A program made the position numbers and the translations under genes. Below are positions 11,711-24,119 of a stretch of 64,000 nt of DNA, piece by piece. How positions within the stretch are numbered: the first letter of the stretch is position 1; every line of letters begins with the position of its first letter. The notes below the pieces were generated by a model. It saw nothing but the letters and a program-made list of their open reading frames with translations, had not been told where the DNA came from and searched no databases. This DNA is from Chalara sp. BL73 (taxonomy: Eukaryota; Ascomycota; Leotiomycetes; Helotiales): positions 62,001-126,000 of the forward strand of contig CAKJVC010000067.1 of NCBI GenBank assembly GCA_918026815.1. The letters run 5' to 3'.

Positions 11711-12200
11711 CGTGACTGTGGTTCGTCTTAAATCCTCTAATGTTAGAGCTATACAAAGAGAACGGACAAAGGTGACGAAGTTACTTCGGAATTATATCAT
11801 ATCCAACGGATGTCTACAAGAGGCAAAAAAGAACTGCCGGAGGTCTGGCATATTGCAATCAATCTTTCATAAATAGTGTTCGGCTAATTTGTATATATGA
11901 GGGGGGGAGGTCCCTTTCGTATAATATAAAAAGGTCAACACCCAATTAAAACTTGGACCTAAGAAATAATCGGATTAAATACGTCTACGGGCATTCGGCT
12001 GTCGGTCGGAATACATTTCTGTGGATTGGTGATGATGCTGTTCATTTGCCAAGCAGCTTGGGCCTGGAAAACTGTATATTGCAGTGACACAAGAGGAAGA
12101 ATGAGTGAAGCTATTGCTTATCACTTCACATAAATTCTTATTGGCCCGAAATTTTATCGAATCAAAACGTACGTTCATTCCAGCGTCATATCATAGCAGT
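11711..12200. other. Intergenic, DUF1996 promoter
   Basis: This separates the DUF1996 start (11710) from the GH43 stop (12201). It contains a run of G (about 11901-11907), an AT-rich TATAATATAAAA stretch near 11920-11932, and the hexamer GGCTAA listed separately. No gene is seen. Confidence 0.5.
11882..11887 (+). promoter_or_regulatory. GGCTAA hexamer, possible XlnR-type site
   Basis: GGCTAA matches the core recognised by the fungal xylanolytic activator XlnR/Xyr1 (GGCTAR). It lies about 170 bases upstream of the DUF1996 start. A GGCTAG at 24346-24351 lies about 230 bases upstream of the GH115 start. Six-base words occur often by chance, so this is weak evidence. Confidence 0.2.
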
Positions 12201-13965
12201 CTAAGTTGTAGTACGACCAGGAGAATCAACAGTGAACGAGCTCACCTTCACTGAACCGCCGAGAGCTTTAGTCGCATGATTAAAGATGGCATACCGGTAT
12301 CCCATAAAGAAATGCCAATCAGTGATCATAGTCAAGCTTCCAAGCTGGGCAAAGTTTATGCCATCCGTGCTGTAGTAAAATGTACCTTTCTTGGTACCCG
12401 CAGGTTGAATGTCAGCGAATATCCTCAACCAAACCTTTCCTCCCGATATCGCGGCGCCTGCAATTTCGCTTCCAATGCTTGATGTTGTCCATGTAGATGT
12501 CATAGTCAAGCCAGACCAAAACGAAATGCGAAAGGCCCCGCCGATATTCCGGACGCCGATCCAGGCGCTTACGTCTCGGAGCAAAGCTAGACCTGCACGG
12601 TCACCATCTTTCAAGTTAGTGTAGTCCAGTACTATAGTACCGGAGGAAGTTGGCCCAAGGATACGGTGTGTCAGCGTGTTCCGAGCAGCATAGAGATCTT
12701 CTGTGACTGAGACGGTAGAGAGTGTAAGGCCATTGCTGACCGTGAATTTGCTATTATCAGGATTGTGGTTCCACTCCCATTCAGGTCCAAGAGCAGAGCC
12801 TACAAACAGATCGCTTCCGGTATGTTTTCCCAACGGGCGAGCCGGTAGTGGAAGGGGATAGGTAGCTCCCCATCCTCCATTTACAGTAGTCAGGACTGGA
12901 AATCCGTCACTTCCCCAGGTTACTGGGGCGAGAACAGGAATTCGACCACCTGGGTAGCTATCGACAAATGCCATGTAGTGCCAATTACCGTTCTGGGTTT
13001 GGACTAGGCCACCTTGGTGTGGGATTCCGCCGCTGGGGATTGGGGTCGGGATGTCAAGAAGCAGCTTCTTGATTGTATAAGGTCCGAACGGGCCAGTGGT
13101 GGACTTCAGAACATACTGCCCATTAGCTGGCTTGGTTACGAAAATATAATAGTTGCCATTGATTTTGTACATGCGAGAACCTTCAATATAGAGGTCGCTG
13201 CTGTAAACAACTTGTGACTTGACCTGGGCAGAACCGTCTGCCGATAGCTGGGCGACGGAGAGTTGAGTGGCGCCATATGCGACATATATGGTGTCATCAT
13301 CGTCAATAAGCATTCCGGCGTCGTAGTAGCAAGTATTAATCGTTGACTTTTTGACCCAAGGCCCTGATGCTGAGGACGCAGTGTAGATATAAGTATTCCC
13401 GAACTCTATACAACCAAGCCAGTAAAATAGTTTGTTGCTTGGTCTGTATCTCAAAGTTGAGGCCCATATGCCTTTGACATATGCATTAGCCCCACTCGCT
13501 TGGTCATACTTTGATGACCAGTCTAACCTGGGAACAGAATGACTGGGCATATATTGTTAGCTTCCGTGCCTGCAATGAGTATCATTCCTGAAACTGCCAC
13601 CTATCAATGCCCCAAATTTTCGGGCCGGGTTAAACTTCGAGCTGTGTCTGGGCATACCCTCCGAGCCAAAAACTACATGGCTAGAGATATACTTTCGACA
13701 ACGAAAAACTTGATAGACTGGGCATATCTTATGAAATTTCCCATCGTTCAACATACCCAATATACTCCCAATTTACAAGGTCGAAGGATCGAAGGACAGG
13801 GGCTCCAGGAGAGTAATGCATTGTGGAGGCAGAATAATAGTACGTGTCATTAACACGAATGATATCAAGATCTGCGAGGTCCTCCCAAAGTACTGGATTG
13901 TTAAAAGTTTGAGCCATATTGGGAACTGCCCCAAGCAGAAATAGGAAAAGGGATGATAACTTCAT
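12201..13965 (-). CDS. Secreted GH43 beta-xylosidase/arabinofuranosidase
   Basis: Two exons join with a 214-nt intron (13543-13756). I prefer the ATG at 13965, which gives a clean signal peptide (MKLSSLFLFLLGAVPNMAQ) and 516 aa; an in-frame ATG at 13989 adds eight residues. The N-terminal five-bladed propeller shows FNNPVLWEDLADLDIIRVND, YYYSASTMHYSPGAPVLRS and, across the splice, DLVNWEYIGHSVPRLDW. An LYIEGSRMYKINGNYYIF segment and HQGGLVQTQNGNWHYMAF follow. The last 200 residues are a concanavalin-like C-terminal domain (WEWNHNPDNSKF, ARNTLTHRILGP, GDRAGLALL), as in GH43 beta-xylosidases. Expected substrates are xylo- or arabino-oligosaccharides. The intron holds repeated copies of its own 3' splice sequence (see findings). 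Confidence 0.85.
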
Positions 13966-14990
13966 AGTGCTTAGAGGGCTCAGCAACATAGAGATGAAGG
14001 ATTTGGTTTAGAAAGGGCATCCAAAGCAATCGAAGATTTGGGCTTCAAGCTGTGAGGAGCGAATATGTAGGATATGTCCTAACTACTTACAGTGTCACAT
14101 TAAAAGAGCAAATCCCGAAATAACTGTTCTTGTGACATAACCGCTTTATCCATATTGAAGGAATGAAATAAACTATGTTTGATGTGGCTCCTTCGACGAT
14201 GATAGCACGGTGGTCATGAAGATCCAAAATCTTGCCAGAACTCGCAAGAGGCGTGCAAGCTTTTCGATTGGTGCGCCTCAAGAACCATGCTTCCAATGAC
14301 TTACCGTGGTTCCGTTCGGCAACATCCAGGAACAAAGCGCTCCACTAATACCCCAAGAAACACGTTCCCGGTCTTGGTCTTCCGCGTGGGTCAAATGATA
14401 TTTTTCCGTAGCAGCGTTATCAGCACGAGAGGCCAAGTATAATTCCACATTCTTGTACAATTAGTCACAGTAAAGGCAAAGTAGATCGCTTTCGATTTCC
14501 AGAGAAAAAAAAAACACGAAAATGCTGACGGAAGAAGATCATGTAAAAATAAGTAGGGAAGATGCCAAGAAAGACATCGGCATTTCAACACTATGAAAAG
14601 ATCAGACGCCGGCTATGTTGTGGAGATGGCGGGGTGCGGTAGTTCCACCACTGATATTGGAGAACGTCTGTTCTGCAGCCGCGGCATACATGCTGAACCG
14701 CCAGGGGTACTTTTGCCAACAGGTGGCATACATGTGGCTCCTGTGCCGGGATGCTCATCATTCCATCTCATGAACTTCTAGACTATTGGTCCAACACTAT
14801 AAAGCCAGAATTGGAAGCTACTGCTTTCTCACAAAGAGTAAAACTCATCAAGGTGTTGTAAATTTCTGCGCGAACTCGGGGAATGTGGTCCATAGATGAT
14901 ATCTCCAACATGTCCAACTGAACTGACATAGGACGATATTAATGCCAAATCCCCATAGCTCTATGCGCAAATCTGCACGGGCCTTGGAAG
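13966..14990. other. Intergenic, GH43 promoter
   Basis: This is the upstream region of the GH43 gene and the 3' flank of the HET gene. Minus-strand frames at 14087-14335 and 14278-14460 could be spliced on paper, but the resulting protein resembles nothing I know. I see no supported gene. Confidence 0.5.
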
Positions 14991-17129
14991 TCAGACGATG
15001 TCAACTACAGTCTCAATAGCTTTCCCAAATTGCCATTCGGGCAGAAAGATGAACCCAACGCGGATATACTCGCGAACGCTTGCACGCTGCTTGCCAGTTG
15101 GTCGGAGCACAATGGCTGCCAAACTTTTCAGGCTGCTCTTGGCGTCAGTGTCATCTACAATCTCTTCACTGGCAACAAGTAATAAGGAGACCAATCCAAC
15201 TGCCGTCCGATCAGGTTCGCCCACTCTGTCTAAGAAAATCCTCACGCTAGGACGTTCGCCGAGACCCCGCTGTGAGAGACCGATATAGTTCAAATGTTGA
15301 ACTCCTTCCAGCGATTTCAGCCACTCACCATCCGGAAACATCGCTGATAAATTGCCCGTAACGGTTCGGCCTCGAAGCCTTACCTTTCCGCCTTTGACTG
15401 GCCCGGTGAGATCTGGCCCAGATGGGTCAACCTCGACATCGAGGACTTCTACGGGAAACGACCACTCTCCTTTGGGACTCCAGATCACTGGGCCTTGAGA
15501 GAGGAACACAATCCTAGCGGAGACTGACATCGAAGCCCATGACCACGACGGCGCAATGACATTTCCTCGCGGGTCTTCATTGCCCACTTCCGCCGTTCGG
15601 GCGCCCATATGGCAATACCAAGCTAGCCCATGTGGAAAATTGCAGTCCCAATATCCAGCAAGGTATCTACGCCCAGAGACGTCCCGAATCCGTCCAGCCA
15701 GCCCAGATAGCGCAGGTAGCCTGTCCGAGAGGAAACTAAACCGGCAGAGAGAGTACACCATCACAAGGTCGAACCATTCGTTCTCGACTCTATCCTCATC
15801 ATCTGCCTCTAAAAGGCCCCGGAGGCTCATTAAAGCCCCATCGCTGAGGTTTTGCCGACCTTCGTAATCTTCCAGTTGTAAGGAAGCTCCAGAAGGATCG
15901 ACTTCCGCTGCTGTAAGGGAACAGCACTCCCAGAACACGCAGTGGCGTGCAAAGTGCAGCCGCCGCATCGACATTGCGCGTTCTTGAAGGGTCCAGCCAC
16001 GACGTAGGAGCGGGGAGTAGGTAAGGGCGTCGGACCACGAAGGCGTGGCTGGTTCGATAGTCATTTGGCGCGGAAGGCCCAGAGACTGGTAACGAAGCAG
16101 CTGATACGGTGTTACCGGATGCTCTAGAGCTGGTCTGGGAAGAAACAGTCCTTGGGTCGAGCACGACGCGCCGGTTGCCGACAATGTGCAGAGTGCGTTG
16201 TGGTAATATTGCCCAAACTTACTGCATTCTGCAATCCAGTCGGCTCTGTGCTCTTGGTCGCCTCCGCCATCACCGTCGGTTTGTATGATGCATAATGCAT
16301 CGATCCATAAGTATCGAGTCAGTCCTGCCCTTTTGGTGAAGATTATAGCGTCTTGCATTGTCTTAGGGAGGCTGGACATGTCAATTCCGCGCTGCATAGC
16401 AGTCATATTGCTCTTCGTCATCCGGGCAGGATACGAACCTATACCCCATGCATAACTTAGGGCGAAATAGTCAGCCTGCCGCTCGCCTGGCGCGGGAATA
16501 AAGAGGCGGGGCTGGTGTGAGGCATGTTCCTCGCCGACATCGATAACACGCGTTGGGAGGGCAGGAATTTCACGTCGGTGAGTCGTTGGCGGCTTAGTAG
16601 TTCCAAACGGAATCCAACACGACGAGTGAGTCTTAAGACACTTTGTGATCCAGTCCCGTGCAAGAGAAGCAACGTTATTAATTCCTTCATCCTTCGACAG
16701 TGGCTGAATTTCCCCTCTATTAATGGTAGTTGACTGTATCATTCCGGCACTAGTCGCGGTCTGTCGACCAGAAACTCCTTCATCTGAATCATATTCAGTA
16801 TAACCCAAAAGATAAAGATCATCTCGAGGCCACAACAGGACTCTATCATCATCGCGGACCACAGGCTCTATCATGACATCTGTCGCTGTTGCCGTTATAT
16901 GGATCCCTGCCTGACTTATATGCAGGTCATGGATCTTGCTGCGAGTGCCGTAGACAAGATGCTGCCGAACGAGTCCGCATAATGCACAGCCGGTGAGTGA
17001 TGATTGCTCTAGCTCCTGGAAATTGTCTGCAACGAGGTGGGTGAAGTCTGAGTCGGTAGCAAACCGCGACTCGAGCGATATACACCTTTCACATAACTGC
17101 TTAGATGCTTGTTCGACCTGCTCCATCAC
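14991..17129 (-). CDS. HET-domain (heterokaryon incompatibility) protein
   Basis: A single intronless frame of 712 aa. The HET domain begins near residue 221 with DYFALSYAWG. It continues with LPKTMQDAIIFTKRAGLTRY and LWIDALCIIQTD, then a WIAECSKFGQYYHNALCTLS segment, and GWTLQERAMSMRRLHF near residue 370. The distal part has the usual LSDRLPALSGLAGRI and PSWSWASM segments. An N-terminal CxxC pair and a CALCGL motif are typical of this large mould family. HET proteins trigger growth arrest or cell death when genetically different hyphae fuse; the partner of this one cannot be told from sequence. The frame is complete, with no stop or shift, in contrast to the relic near 5.4-6.0 kb. Confidence 0.93.
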   Translation of the reverse strand: MMEQVEQASKQLCERCISLESRFATDSDFTHLVADNFQELEQSSLTGCALCGLVRQHLVYGTRSKIHDLHISQAGIHITATATDVMIEPVVRDDDRVLLWPRDDLYLLGYTEYDSDEGVSGRQTATSAGMIQSTTINRGEIQPLSKDEGINNVASLARDWITKCLKTHSSCWIPFGTTKPPTTHRREIPALPTRVIDVGEEHASHQPRLFIPAPGERQADYFALSYAWGIGSYPARMTKSNMTAMQRGIDMSSLPKTMQDAIIFTKRAGLTRYLWIDALCIIQTDGDGGGDQEHRADWIAECSKFGQYYHNALCTLSATGASCSTQGLFLPRPALEHPVTPYQLLRYQSLGLPRQMTIEPATPSWSDALTYSPLLRRGWTLQERAMSMRRLHFARHCVFWECCSLTAAEVDPSGASLQLEDYEGRQNLSDGALMSLRGLLEADDEDRVENEWFDLVMVYSLCRFSFLSDRLPALSGLAGRIRDVSGRRYLAGYWDCNFPHGLAWYCHMGARTAEVGNEDPRGNVIAPSWSWASMSVSARIVFLSQGPVIWSPKGEWSFPVEVLDVEVDPSGPDLTGPVKGGKVRLRGRTVTGNLSAMFPDGEWLKSLEGVQHLNYIGLSQRGLGERPSVRIFLDRVGEPDRTAVGLVSLLLVASEEIVDDTDAKSSLKSLAAIVLRPTGKQRASVREYIRVGFIFLPEWQFGKAIETVVDIV

Positions 17130-17772
17130 ACAAACCCCCAGCCTTAATGGGGGACTGCCCGTTACAACAGAATTACATATTTCTATGGATCATAGATTTT
17201 AAGATTCTGGATAAGGTAAGATCTATGGATGCAAATAGCGAGGTATGATGGGCTTGTGGCTCACCACCTCGTAAAGTCAATTAAGAAAGGTAAGCAAAGG
17301 TGGGTGTAGATATGCAGCATATCGTTGCCTGAGGCACAACAGGGATGCATGCCATTGAACTCTTGACCGTCTTGCCACCTGTGGTTGTGCTGTGATATGT
17401 GACTTAACGTATCTCACAGTCCCAAGATAATCGTAATCTCGCCTGGACGAGGCTGGTCAAGCTGAGAAAAGACAGGCTGTCACTCTGATAGGATGGCTGC
17501 AAGGTTATCTAGATAGTAATCCACATAATTAATATAAAATAATTGATCTCCCCAATTTTTACGATGACAGAAATTAGCCAGTAAACATAAAGTTATACGC
17601 CAGGAGCTCTTGAGGCTGAAAATGTGATCTGATTAAACAGGGAAAGTGATGGCGACCCAATGAGAAAGACATTTAATTTTACGAGTCGCCGAGGCAGATA
17701 AGTTACACCTGTTATCGCTCCATTGACTCCGAGACAGAGGGCCCCTCCCCTATCCTAAAAATAACGAAAACC
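17130..17772. other. Intergenic
   Basis: Upstream region of the HET gene (leftward from 17129) and 3' flank of the alcohol dehydrogenase. It is AT-rich around 17500-17640. No gene or clear element is seen. Confidence 0.5.
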
Positions 17773-18994
17773 TTACTTTGACGTATCAACCACATACCGT
17801 CCCGTGATTTTACCCGCATGCATCAGATCATAGACTGATTGCAACTCGCTTAAGCCAATGGACTTATAAGGCACCGTAATTAGACCGCGTCTGAAGAACT
17901 CAATGGCTTCCGCAGAATCGCGTCTATTACCGACATATGAACCCTTGATTGTGATCATCCTAATGACAGACTCGAACACTGGAGCCTTCAGATATGCATT
18001 GGCTGGCAGGCCGATAGCAACTACAGTCCCACGAGGCCGGACATACTGCCATTTGTTAGGTACTGTTTTAGGCAAAAATGGGGCAACTTCATACCTCTGC
18101 AGCTTGCTGGAAGGGCTTCTCGTTCACAGCTACTAACAAGACAGCGTGAGGGCCCAGACCGTCCGCCGTTGCTGCTCTAACATCCTTCACCACGTCCTTA
18201 GATGTCACAAAGTCAACGAAAGCATTCGCTCCAAGCTTGGCTGTTGACTCCTTCTTATCATCGCCAGCATCGATAGCAATGATGTTGAAACCCATAGCTT
18301 TAGCATACTGGCAAGCCAGGGATCCGAGGCCACCTCCGGCTCCTACTATGGCTACAGTTTGACCAGCACGAATACCGGATTCTTTCAGTCCCTTGTAAAC
18401 AGTGATTCCAGCGCACAAAACAGGAGCAATCTCCTCGAGATCGCATTCCTTTGGGATGCGCGCAACATGAGCCGCCTTGGCAATGGCATATTGTTGGAAA
18501 GTACCATCAACGGTATAACCCGACAACAGCGCCTTGGAGCACAATGGCTCATCAGCTTGTTGACAGAAGTCACATTGCAGACAGCTGCCATTGATCCACT
18601 AATAATATTAGTATACGGGTGTCTCTAAGTTTTCTGTACGAGCTGTCTAAATACCTTAATACCAGCGTAGTCTCCGATTTGAATATCAGTGACCAGAGAT
18701 CCGAGAGCAACAACTACGCCCGCGCCTTCATGTCCACCGACAAGAGGTATTTTGGTGTCCAGTGGCCAGTCTCCATTGACAGCGTGCAGATCTGTGTGGC
18801 ATACTCCAGAGTACTTGACGTTGACGAGAACTTCATCCGGTCCAGGTTTTGCGACTGGAATCTTCTTATATACAACCGCTGCGTGACTTTAATCAATATG
18901 AGTGATGTCTGGCAAGACCTCGGGACTAACCTCCACCCTTCTTCTCGAGCACCTGAGCCCATTGCTCGGTTGGTATTTCTTGTATAGATCCCAT
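17773..18994 (-). CDS. Zinc-dependent alcohol dehydrogenase
   Basis: Four exons (18994-18931, 18878-18655, 18598-18095, 18045-17773) with introns of 49-56 nt encode 354 aa, the usual size for yeast-type ADH1. The catalytic-zinc residues are Cys48 ([10 protein letters not shown]) and His71-Glu72 (GGHEGAG). The structural-zinc cysteines are 102, 105, 108 and 116 ([15 protein letters not shown]). The Rossmann motif GAGGGLG is present in exon 3. There is no targeting peptide, so it is probably cytosolic. It should interconvert ethanol or similar primary alcohols and aldehydes with NAD(H). Its position beside glycosidases may be chance. Confidence 0.93.
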
Positions 18995-20924
18995 TCTGAC
19001 TTTGAGATGAAGACTGTGAGGGTGCTAGGATATTCCTGAGTCTAGGTATTTTCCGAGAAGGCGCGGGTGTATGAGTATGAGAATGTAGAATGATATTGGA
19101 GAAGAATTCGAGTTGGCAAGCCGATGATTTTATACTTGTCAAGAAATAACATGAGATTTACTTTACAGAAGATCAAAGTTTACCCCTCCTGAACTATCTT
19201 ACCTCCTTTCCTGGCTAAGCAAGTATGTTCAAGTAACCCCACAATGAGATCGTACGAGTAGTACAGTCCAGCTGCAACTTGATCCTCCACTCCACCGAGC
19301 ATTCCGAGTCGATGGCTTTCCAAGCCCCCCTGCGGCTCTCATTGCTGCTCAGTGCTAGGATAACCCCCCCCAAAAAAAACTCAATAGCTGATTGTACAGT
19401 AATTGATGGGATTGGCGGGGAAGCGGTTTCAACGTTAGTTTCCCCGTACTCCCCACCATCATCCTCGCCCCCATGTGGCGGGATAGCCAGTCCCTTTGCC
19501 CGTTTCATCGTGGGAGGTTGAGCGACAGTTTGAGTCATGTTTGCGCAGTCAGCCATAACGAACCTTTGATCCGAAGAATCTCGACTGGGCGGGTGTACGG
19601 TGAAAGGCTGGATTCTAGGGACCAGCGCCACGCTGATGTGTGGCACACCCGAACATAACCGAATTTGATACTTCCCAGGGCATATCAGGGTACTTGGGGT
19701 GCAGGATGTATGCAGATAACAAAATAATGAATTCTATGCACAGCGCAGCTTTTCTCTCGAATGACGAAACTTGGTGGCTCGCACGAATGGAAGGAAACAC
19801 TCGTCTGCTTACTCTGATTATTGTTCTATGTTCTGCAGCTGTCAAGTCAGGCCAACCAACAACGAGCAGAAAGCTCATTCTCAAAAGTCCAAGTATAGAT
19901 CAGACGAGGTACCTATAGGATACTAAGTGCCTGCAATAAGCATTTAGATAGGGGATAGCATAGGGATGGGATAGGCACAATAGGCCTAACTGCCGCACTG
20001 CTGGAAATCAATTACATCACTCCACCCATCATCAGGCGAAATAAAGTGGCCTGACTTTGTGCCAAGACCCTAAGTAATTGTGGGCTATGATGAAGGTGTG
20101 GGTTTATTGGGCCATCGTGTGGTTATAGGCACATTCAGCCCCTTGTGAGCAGCCACATGGAAACATCACCTGTGGACAAGCCTATTACTTGTAGCGACCA
20201 ATGCCAAATTAAAAAGAACAAAACAAAAGGATGGAGATTAGTGGAGATATGGAAATTTGTGAATCTTATACCTGTTCAGCAAATCCTTTGTCTGGTATCT
20301 AGCAAGACTTTTGAACCATGATTGTCACACTTGGGGGTGACAGCATATCCTGTGCTTCAAGCCTTCTTACCTTAACTCCTATAGTAGCTAAAGCCATAAG
20401 ATCTTGAAGGAAGCGTTGAAACCTCAGCGAGTCTATTCCTCTTTTGGGATCGCATAAACCCAGATCGAGCGCCAACCGTTAGTGAATGAACATACTTGAC
20501 GAGTATTAATCAAGCGGTGGCTTTATGTTTGGATCAGCTCGGAAATTGCGTCACCCCAGTTCAATAACACTGGCATAAGCATTTGGGGACTAATGGAACG
20601 AAGAAGAGAATTCCGAGGATCCTTCCCTTATATCCCGAGTCAAGAATTCCGAGGCCATGGCACGGGCACACAGTATCTCATCTACCAGCAACAAGGAAGA
20701 CAAAGCTTAAAACAACGACACTCAATCAAGACCAGTCATTCTCTATACACAGAAGGCAGGCTTTGGTTAGCACAGGGCTGCTGTAATCCTAACATTTGGC
20801 AATTCACAGCCGCTATGATCGCCTGCTAGTGGTATCTGATTACTATTTTCTGGGGAATATCTCTAGCCTCCAAAAGAAAAGTTGGCCAGAGCTTTAAAGT
20901 ATACCTACAGAAATATCCACCTCT
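18995..20924. other. Long intergenic region, ADH promoter
   Basis: Nearly 2 kb between the ADH start and the GH115 stop. A minus-strand frame (19215-19646) and several + strand frames (20583-20829) occur, but none shows domains or intron structure. A C-run followed by an A-run lies near 19367-19380. I see no supported gene. Confidence 0.5.
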
Positions 20925-23900
20925 TTACAGCTTCGTGGTTGGTGGAGGGCCCAGGTAGCTCGCCTTCACCCCTCCATTCGTCCGCTTAGTGTTTAGCACG
21001 ATTTTCTCAAGATACACCTCCGGCGAGTTCACACTCCATCTCAGCGTATGGGCGCCCGAGGCCACAGCGCCGAGTGTGACCGTCTTCGTCCAAACGTGGT
21101 CCTGGACATAAGCTGTCCATTCTGATGGCAAATCGCCCGGTTTCGCCGGACTACTGACCACACGGGTGAAGTTTGCCGCTGCACTATCTAGTGTAAGGGA
21201 GAAGGTCATCAGGAGGCTCGGGTCGGTGTCGAGTGCCCCGTTAATGTACACTGTGGCGTCGACGCTGGAGGCGGCTCCGTACAAGTAGATGTCATACTCG
21301 ACGTACGCGGATGTGGCACTGCTTGTTGATGATCTTGCCTCCTTGTAAGGCCGTAACGCGATGGATCCGGACTGGGAACGAGTACCTAAATATGGAATGT
21401 GCTCAAATCCAATTTCTCCTTCGGAAGAGCGTTGAAATTCAGGTGCTTCGATAGAAATAGTGCCCGAAATCTCGGGAAATCCGTGGAAGTTAGCCGGAAC
21501 GCTGTACTTCCGGACAGGAATCTGAATGTCGTCAATCCAGGGTAGCTGGTCAAAGCTGAGACGAGCTTTGATTGTCGATGAAAATCCTGATGGCACGCTT
21601 GCCCAGTCAATTGAGATATTGACTCGTTGCTGTGACTTATTTGGATCCCCACTTAATGTGCCCGCGCTTGGTGTGAATAAAAGCCAGGTGTAAGGTGATG
21701 CAATCGACCATACGATTGGAACGCGAAAGTCTCCCCGATGAAAGAGATCGACCGTCCGAGATGGCCCATAGGGATCCATCAGGGGCAAAACAGGAGCCCA
21801 CGACTTGTCCGTTGGTCCTGAAGTATCAATACTTGCACATATCCTGGCGGCCGCAGCAGCGCTTGAGGAGCCTTCGGCATAGACACCCAGGTTACCAAAC
21901 TCGTAATCAAGATTTTGCCTAAGCTGCACATAGGACAAATTTGAGATTACATCTCGAGATGGAGCCTTCCAGTTGCTGCTCGCGTAGATGTCGTACTTCG
22001 GCTGAGATAGAATACCAGCCCACTTACCATGAACCAAAGAGTCATATTCTTCAAGTAGGTCAAAATCAGCGTCGAAGTCGTTCAGCACGTTCTGTGCTAC
22101 CGCGTTCGCGGCATTTCGGTGCTCGATGCCGAATTGGCGGTTTACAGCTTGCCCCAGAACAACGGAGTAGTACAGATATCCTGAGTGGATAGGATACTTC
22201 ACAAGATGGAAATAAGGCGCCTGAAGATCTTGAGGCAAACCTGAACCTACTGCAGTAACACGATCTGCAAGTGATTTCCATGCTGCTAAGACTCTTTCGT
22301 GCTCATGGTAGTTGAGGACCGAGAATGTAGATGGGATGACTGATTCGAACTTGCGTAGCCCAATGAGGTAATTCTGCTCGAGGAAGATAGTTCCAATCTC
22401 CTCGGCGTACTCAGCCCCAAACTCACGTGCCGCGAAAGCTGTGAAGTAGTCCGGTATGGTCTTGAAATTGATTGAAGAGGTATTCCAAGCCAAATCCATA
22501 ATAAAGCCGAAGGGCAGCTCCATGGGTTTTATGTCTCCGACATTGATCACCCAAATCCTGTTTGCTCCCCTTTCGTAAGCATGGTAAAAATCTTTCAGTA
22601 CTTTGGCCTAGATAGTCAAGTAAGTAAACCGTTGAAATGCCCTGTGTGCAAGGCTACTCACGACGTTATTGTTATTCTGCCACTTGTAAGACTTGGGCGA
22701 ACCAACATATTCGAGATGAAAGTAGATCTATGATTGCTTAGCTTAGTGTCGTTAATTTTGGGGCTCTACAGGTTACACCAAAACCTCCCGAACGTTCGAT
22801 TTCATTTCCGGTAGGGAAGCGCATGATGTTGCCCCAATTATCGTCGGTGAACATGAGTGTCACATCTTCCGGTGGTATCAAGCCGGCAGCGTAGTACGTC
22901 GCCACTTCTTTGTAGATAGTCCACACCTCTTTAAACTCGCATATCAGCTTCTACGTTCCGTCACCGATCTTCAAGGTAACTCACGATTGGCGGCAGACAC
23001 GTTTCCGTAATACTTAGCTAATATTTCCCGTTCAGTCACAAATACATCACGTAGCACTGCAATAGGATCATCCGCCGAAATCGCTCCATCGTTTGGTCCT
23101 CGCATCCCAAGTGTGAAATACGATTCGTTAGTTCCTGCGCGTTGAACACCATATTCCATGAACCGGGTCACATTTGCCTTGTTAGCCTCCCAATCCCATG
23201 GTCCGGTTTCTGCGGCATTCCACTCGTTCGTAGCCCTCTGCATAGGCTCGTGGTGGCTCGTCGAAACCACAATCCCATAATCTTCGGCCAATTGTTGATT
23301 GTACGGGTCATCTGTAAAGAAGATATTCCCGGGTTTTGGAACGAAAGACGCCCACATTGCTGGCCAAATGTAATTGGCTTTCAAGCGCAACAGCAGATCA
23401 AAAACATGTTTATAGAAGTCAGAATCCAGCTTGGCGACGCCGTAATCGTTTTTGTGATGCTTCGACCACCATCCTGTAAGAGCCGGGGCCTCGTCGTTAA
23501 TGAAGAGTCCACGGTACTTGACACTCGGTTCTCCATGGATTGTGGTCTTTGGGAGAGCATAAATTTCGCTATGCTTTTTCGTAGGTGTGTCTAACCAGTA
23601 GTGAAATGGGGACTGTCCACACTGCTCAGCCAGCGTGTGGATCCCGAAGATGGTACCCCTTTTATCGCTGCCTACAATGACGAGAGCTGCATCGACTCCT
23701 TGGAATGGATTGCGAATTACATCGGTCTTGAATGTCTCCCATTTCCCCTGAATATCAGATACGGAGATATTGCGTCCCTTTGAAAGCTGCTGGATTAGAG
23801 GAGAGTCTATAGTGGCTGCAATAATCACATTTCGAGTTGTATTGTTACGCAAAGGGGCGGACAGGGCATAGCTGCTCCGGGTCCTATTCTGAAAATCGAT

Positions 23901-24119
23901 AGTGAAGTTCAAGGGTCGTTTGCCTGTTATCTCTTCGAAGTCATTTTGTAGACTTTGTATTGCGATGCGAACTCCAATGGGATCATCTGCAGAGTGGAAG
24001 ATAGCGGTATCATGGATAGGAACTGCTCCGTTTATCCGGGTAAATGAAATGAAGGTTTCCTCGAGTAATGCTTGGCACAACTGTGGGATGAAGAGAAAGA
24101 GTAGACCATTGAACAACAT
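20925..24119 (-). CDS. Secreted GH115 xylan alpha-1,2-glucuronidase
   Basis: Four exons (24119-22985, 22928-22777, 22727-22662, 22607-20925) join in frame to 1011 aa. The ATG at 24119 starts a good signal peptide (MLFNGLLFLFIPQLCQALL); an ATG at 24158 would add 13 residues in front of it. GH115 landmarks occur in order: SDKRGTIFGIHTLAEQCGQS, VKYRGLFINDEAPALTGWW, LLLRLKANYIWPAMW, STSHHEPMQRA, TLGMRGPND, then across exons 2-4 VWTIYKEVATYYAAGL, DDNWGN, GGFGIYFHLEYVG and WVINVGDIKPMELP. The C-terminal part holds the all-beta domain and ends near TKRTNGGVKASYLGPP. Family members remove (4-O-methyl)glucuronic acid from xylan. Length is normal. It fits with the GH43 and GH93 genes as side-chain cleavers. 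Confidence 0.9.

Noticed and set aside
13966..13989. Upstream ATG of the GH43 gene
   Set aside because: The extra eight residues precede a signal peptide that is complete when starting at 13965.
14087..14591. Possible small multi-exon gene on the minus strand
   Set aside because: The frames can be joined only with arbitrary splice sites and match no known protein.
19215..19646. 143-codon minus-strand frame
   Set aside because: Low-complexity Pro/Gly-rich content without a recognisable domain; no splice partners were found.
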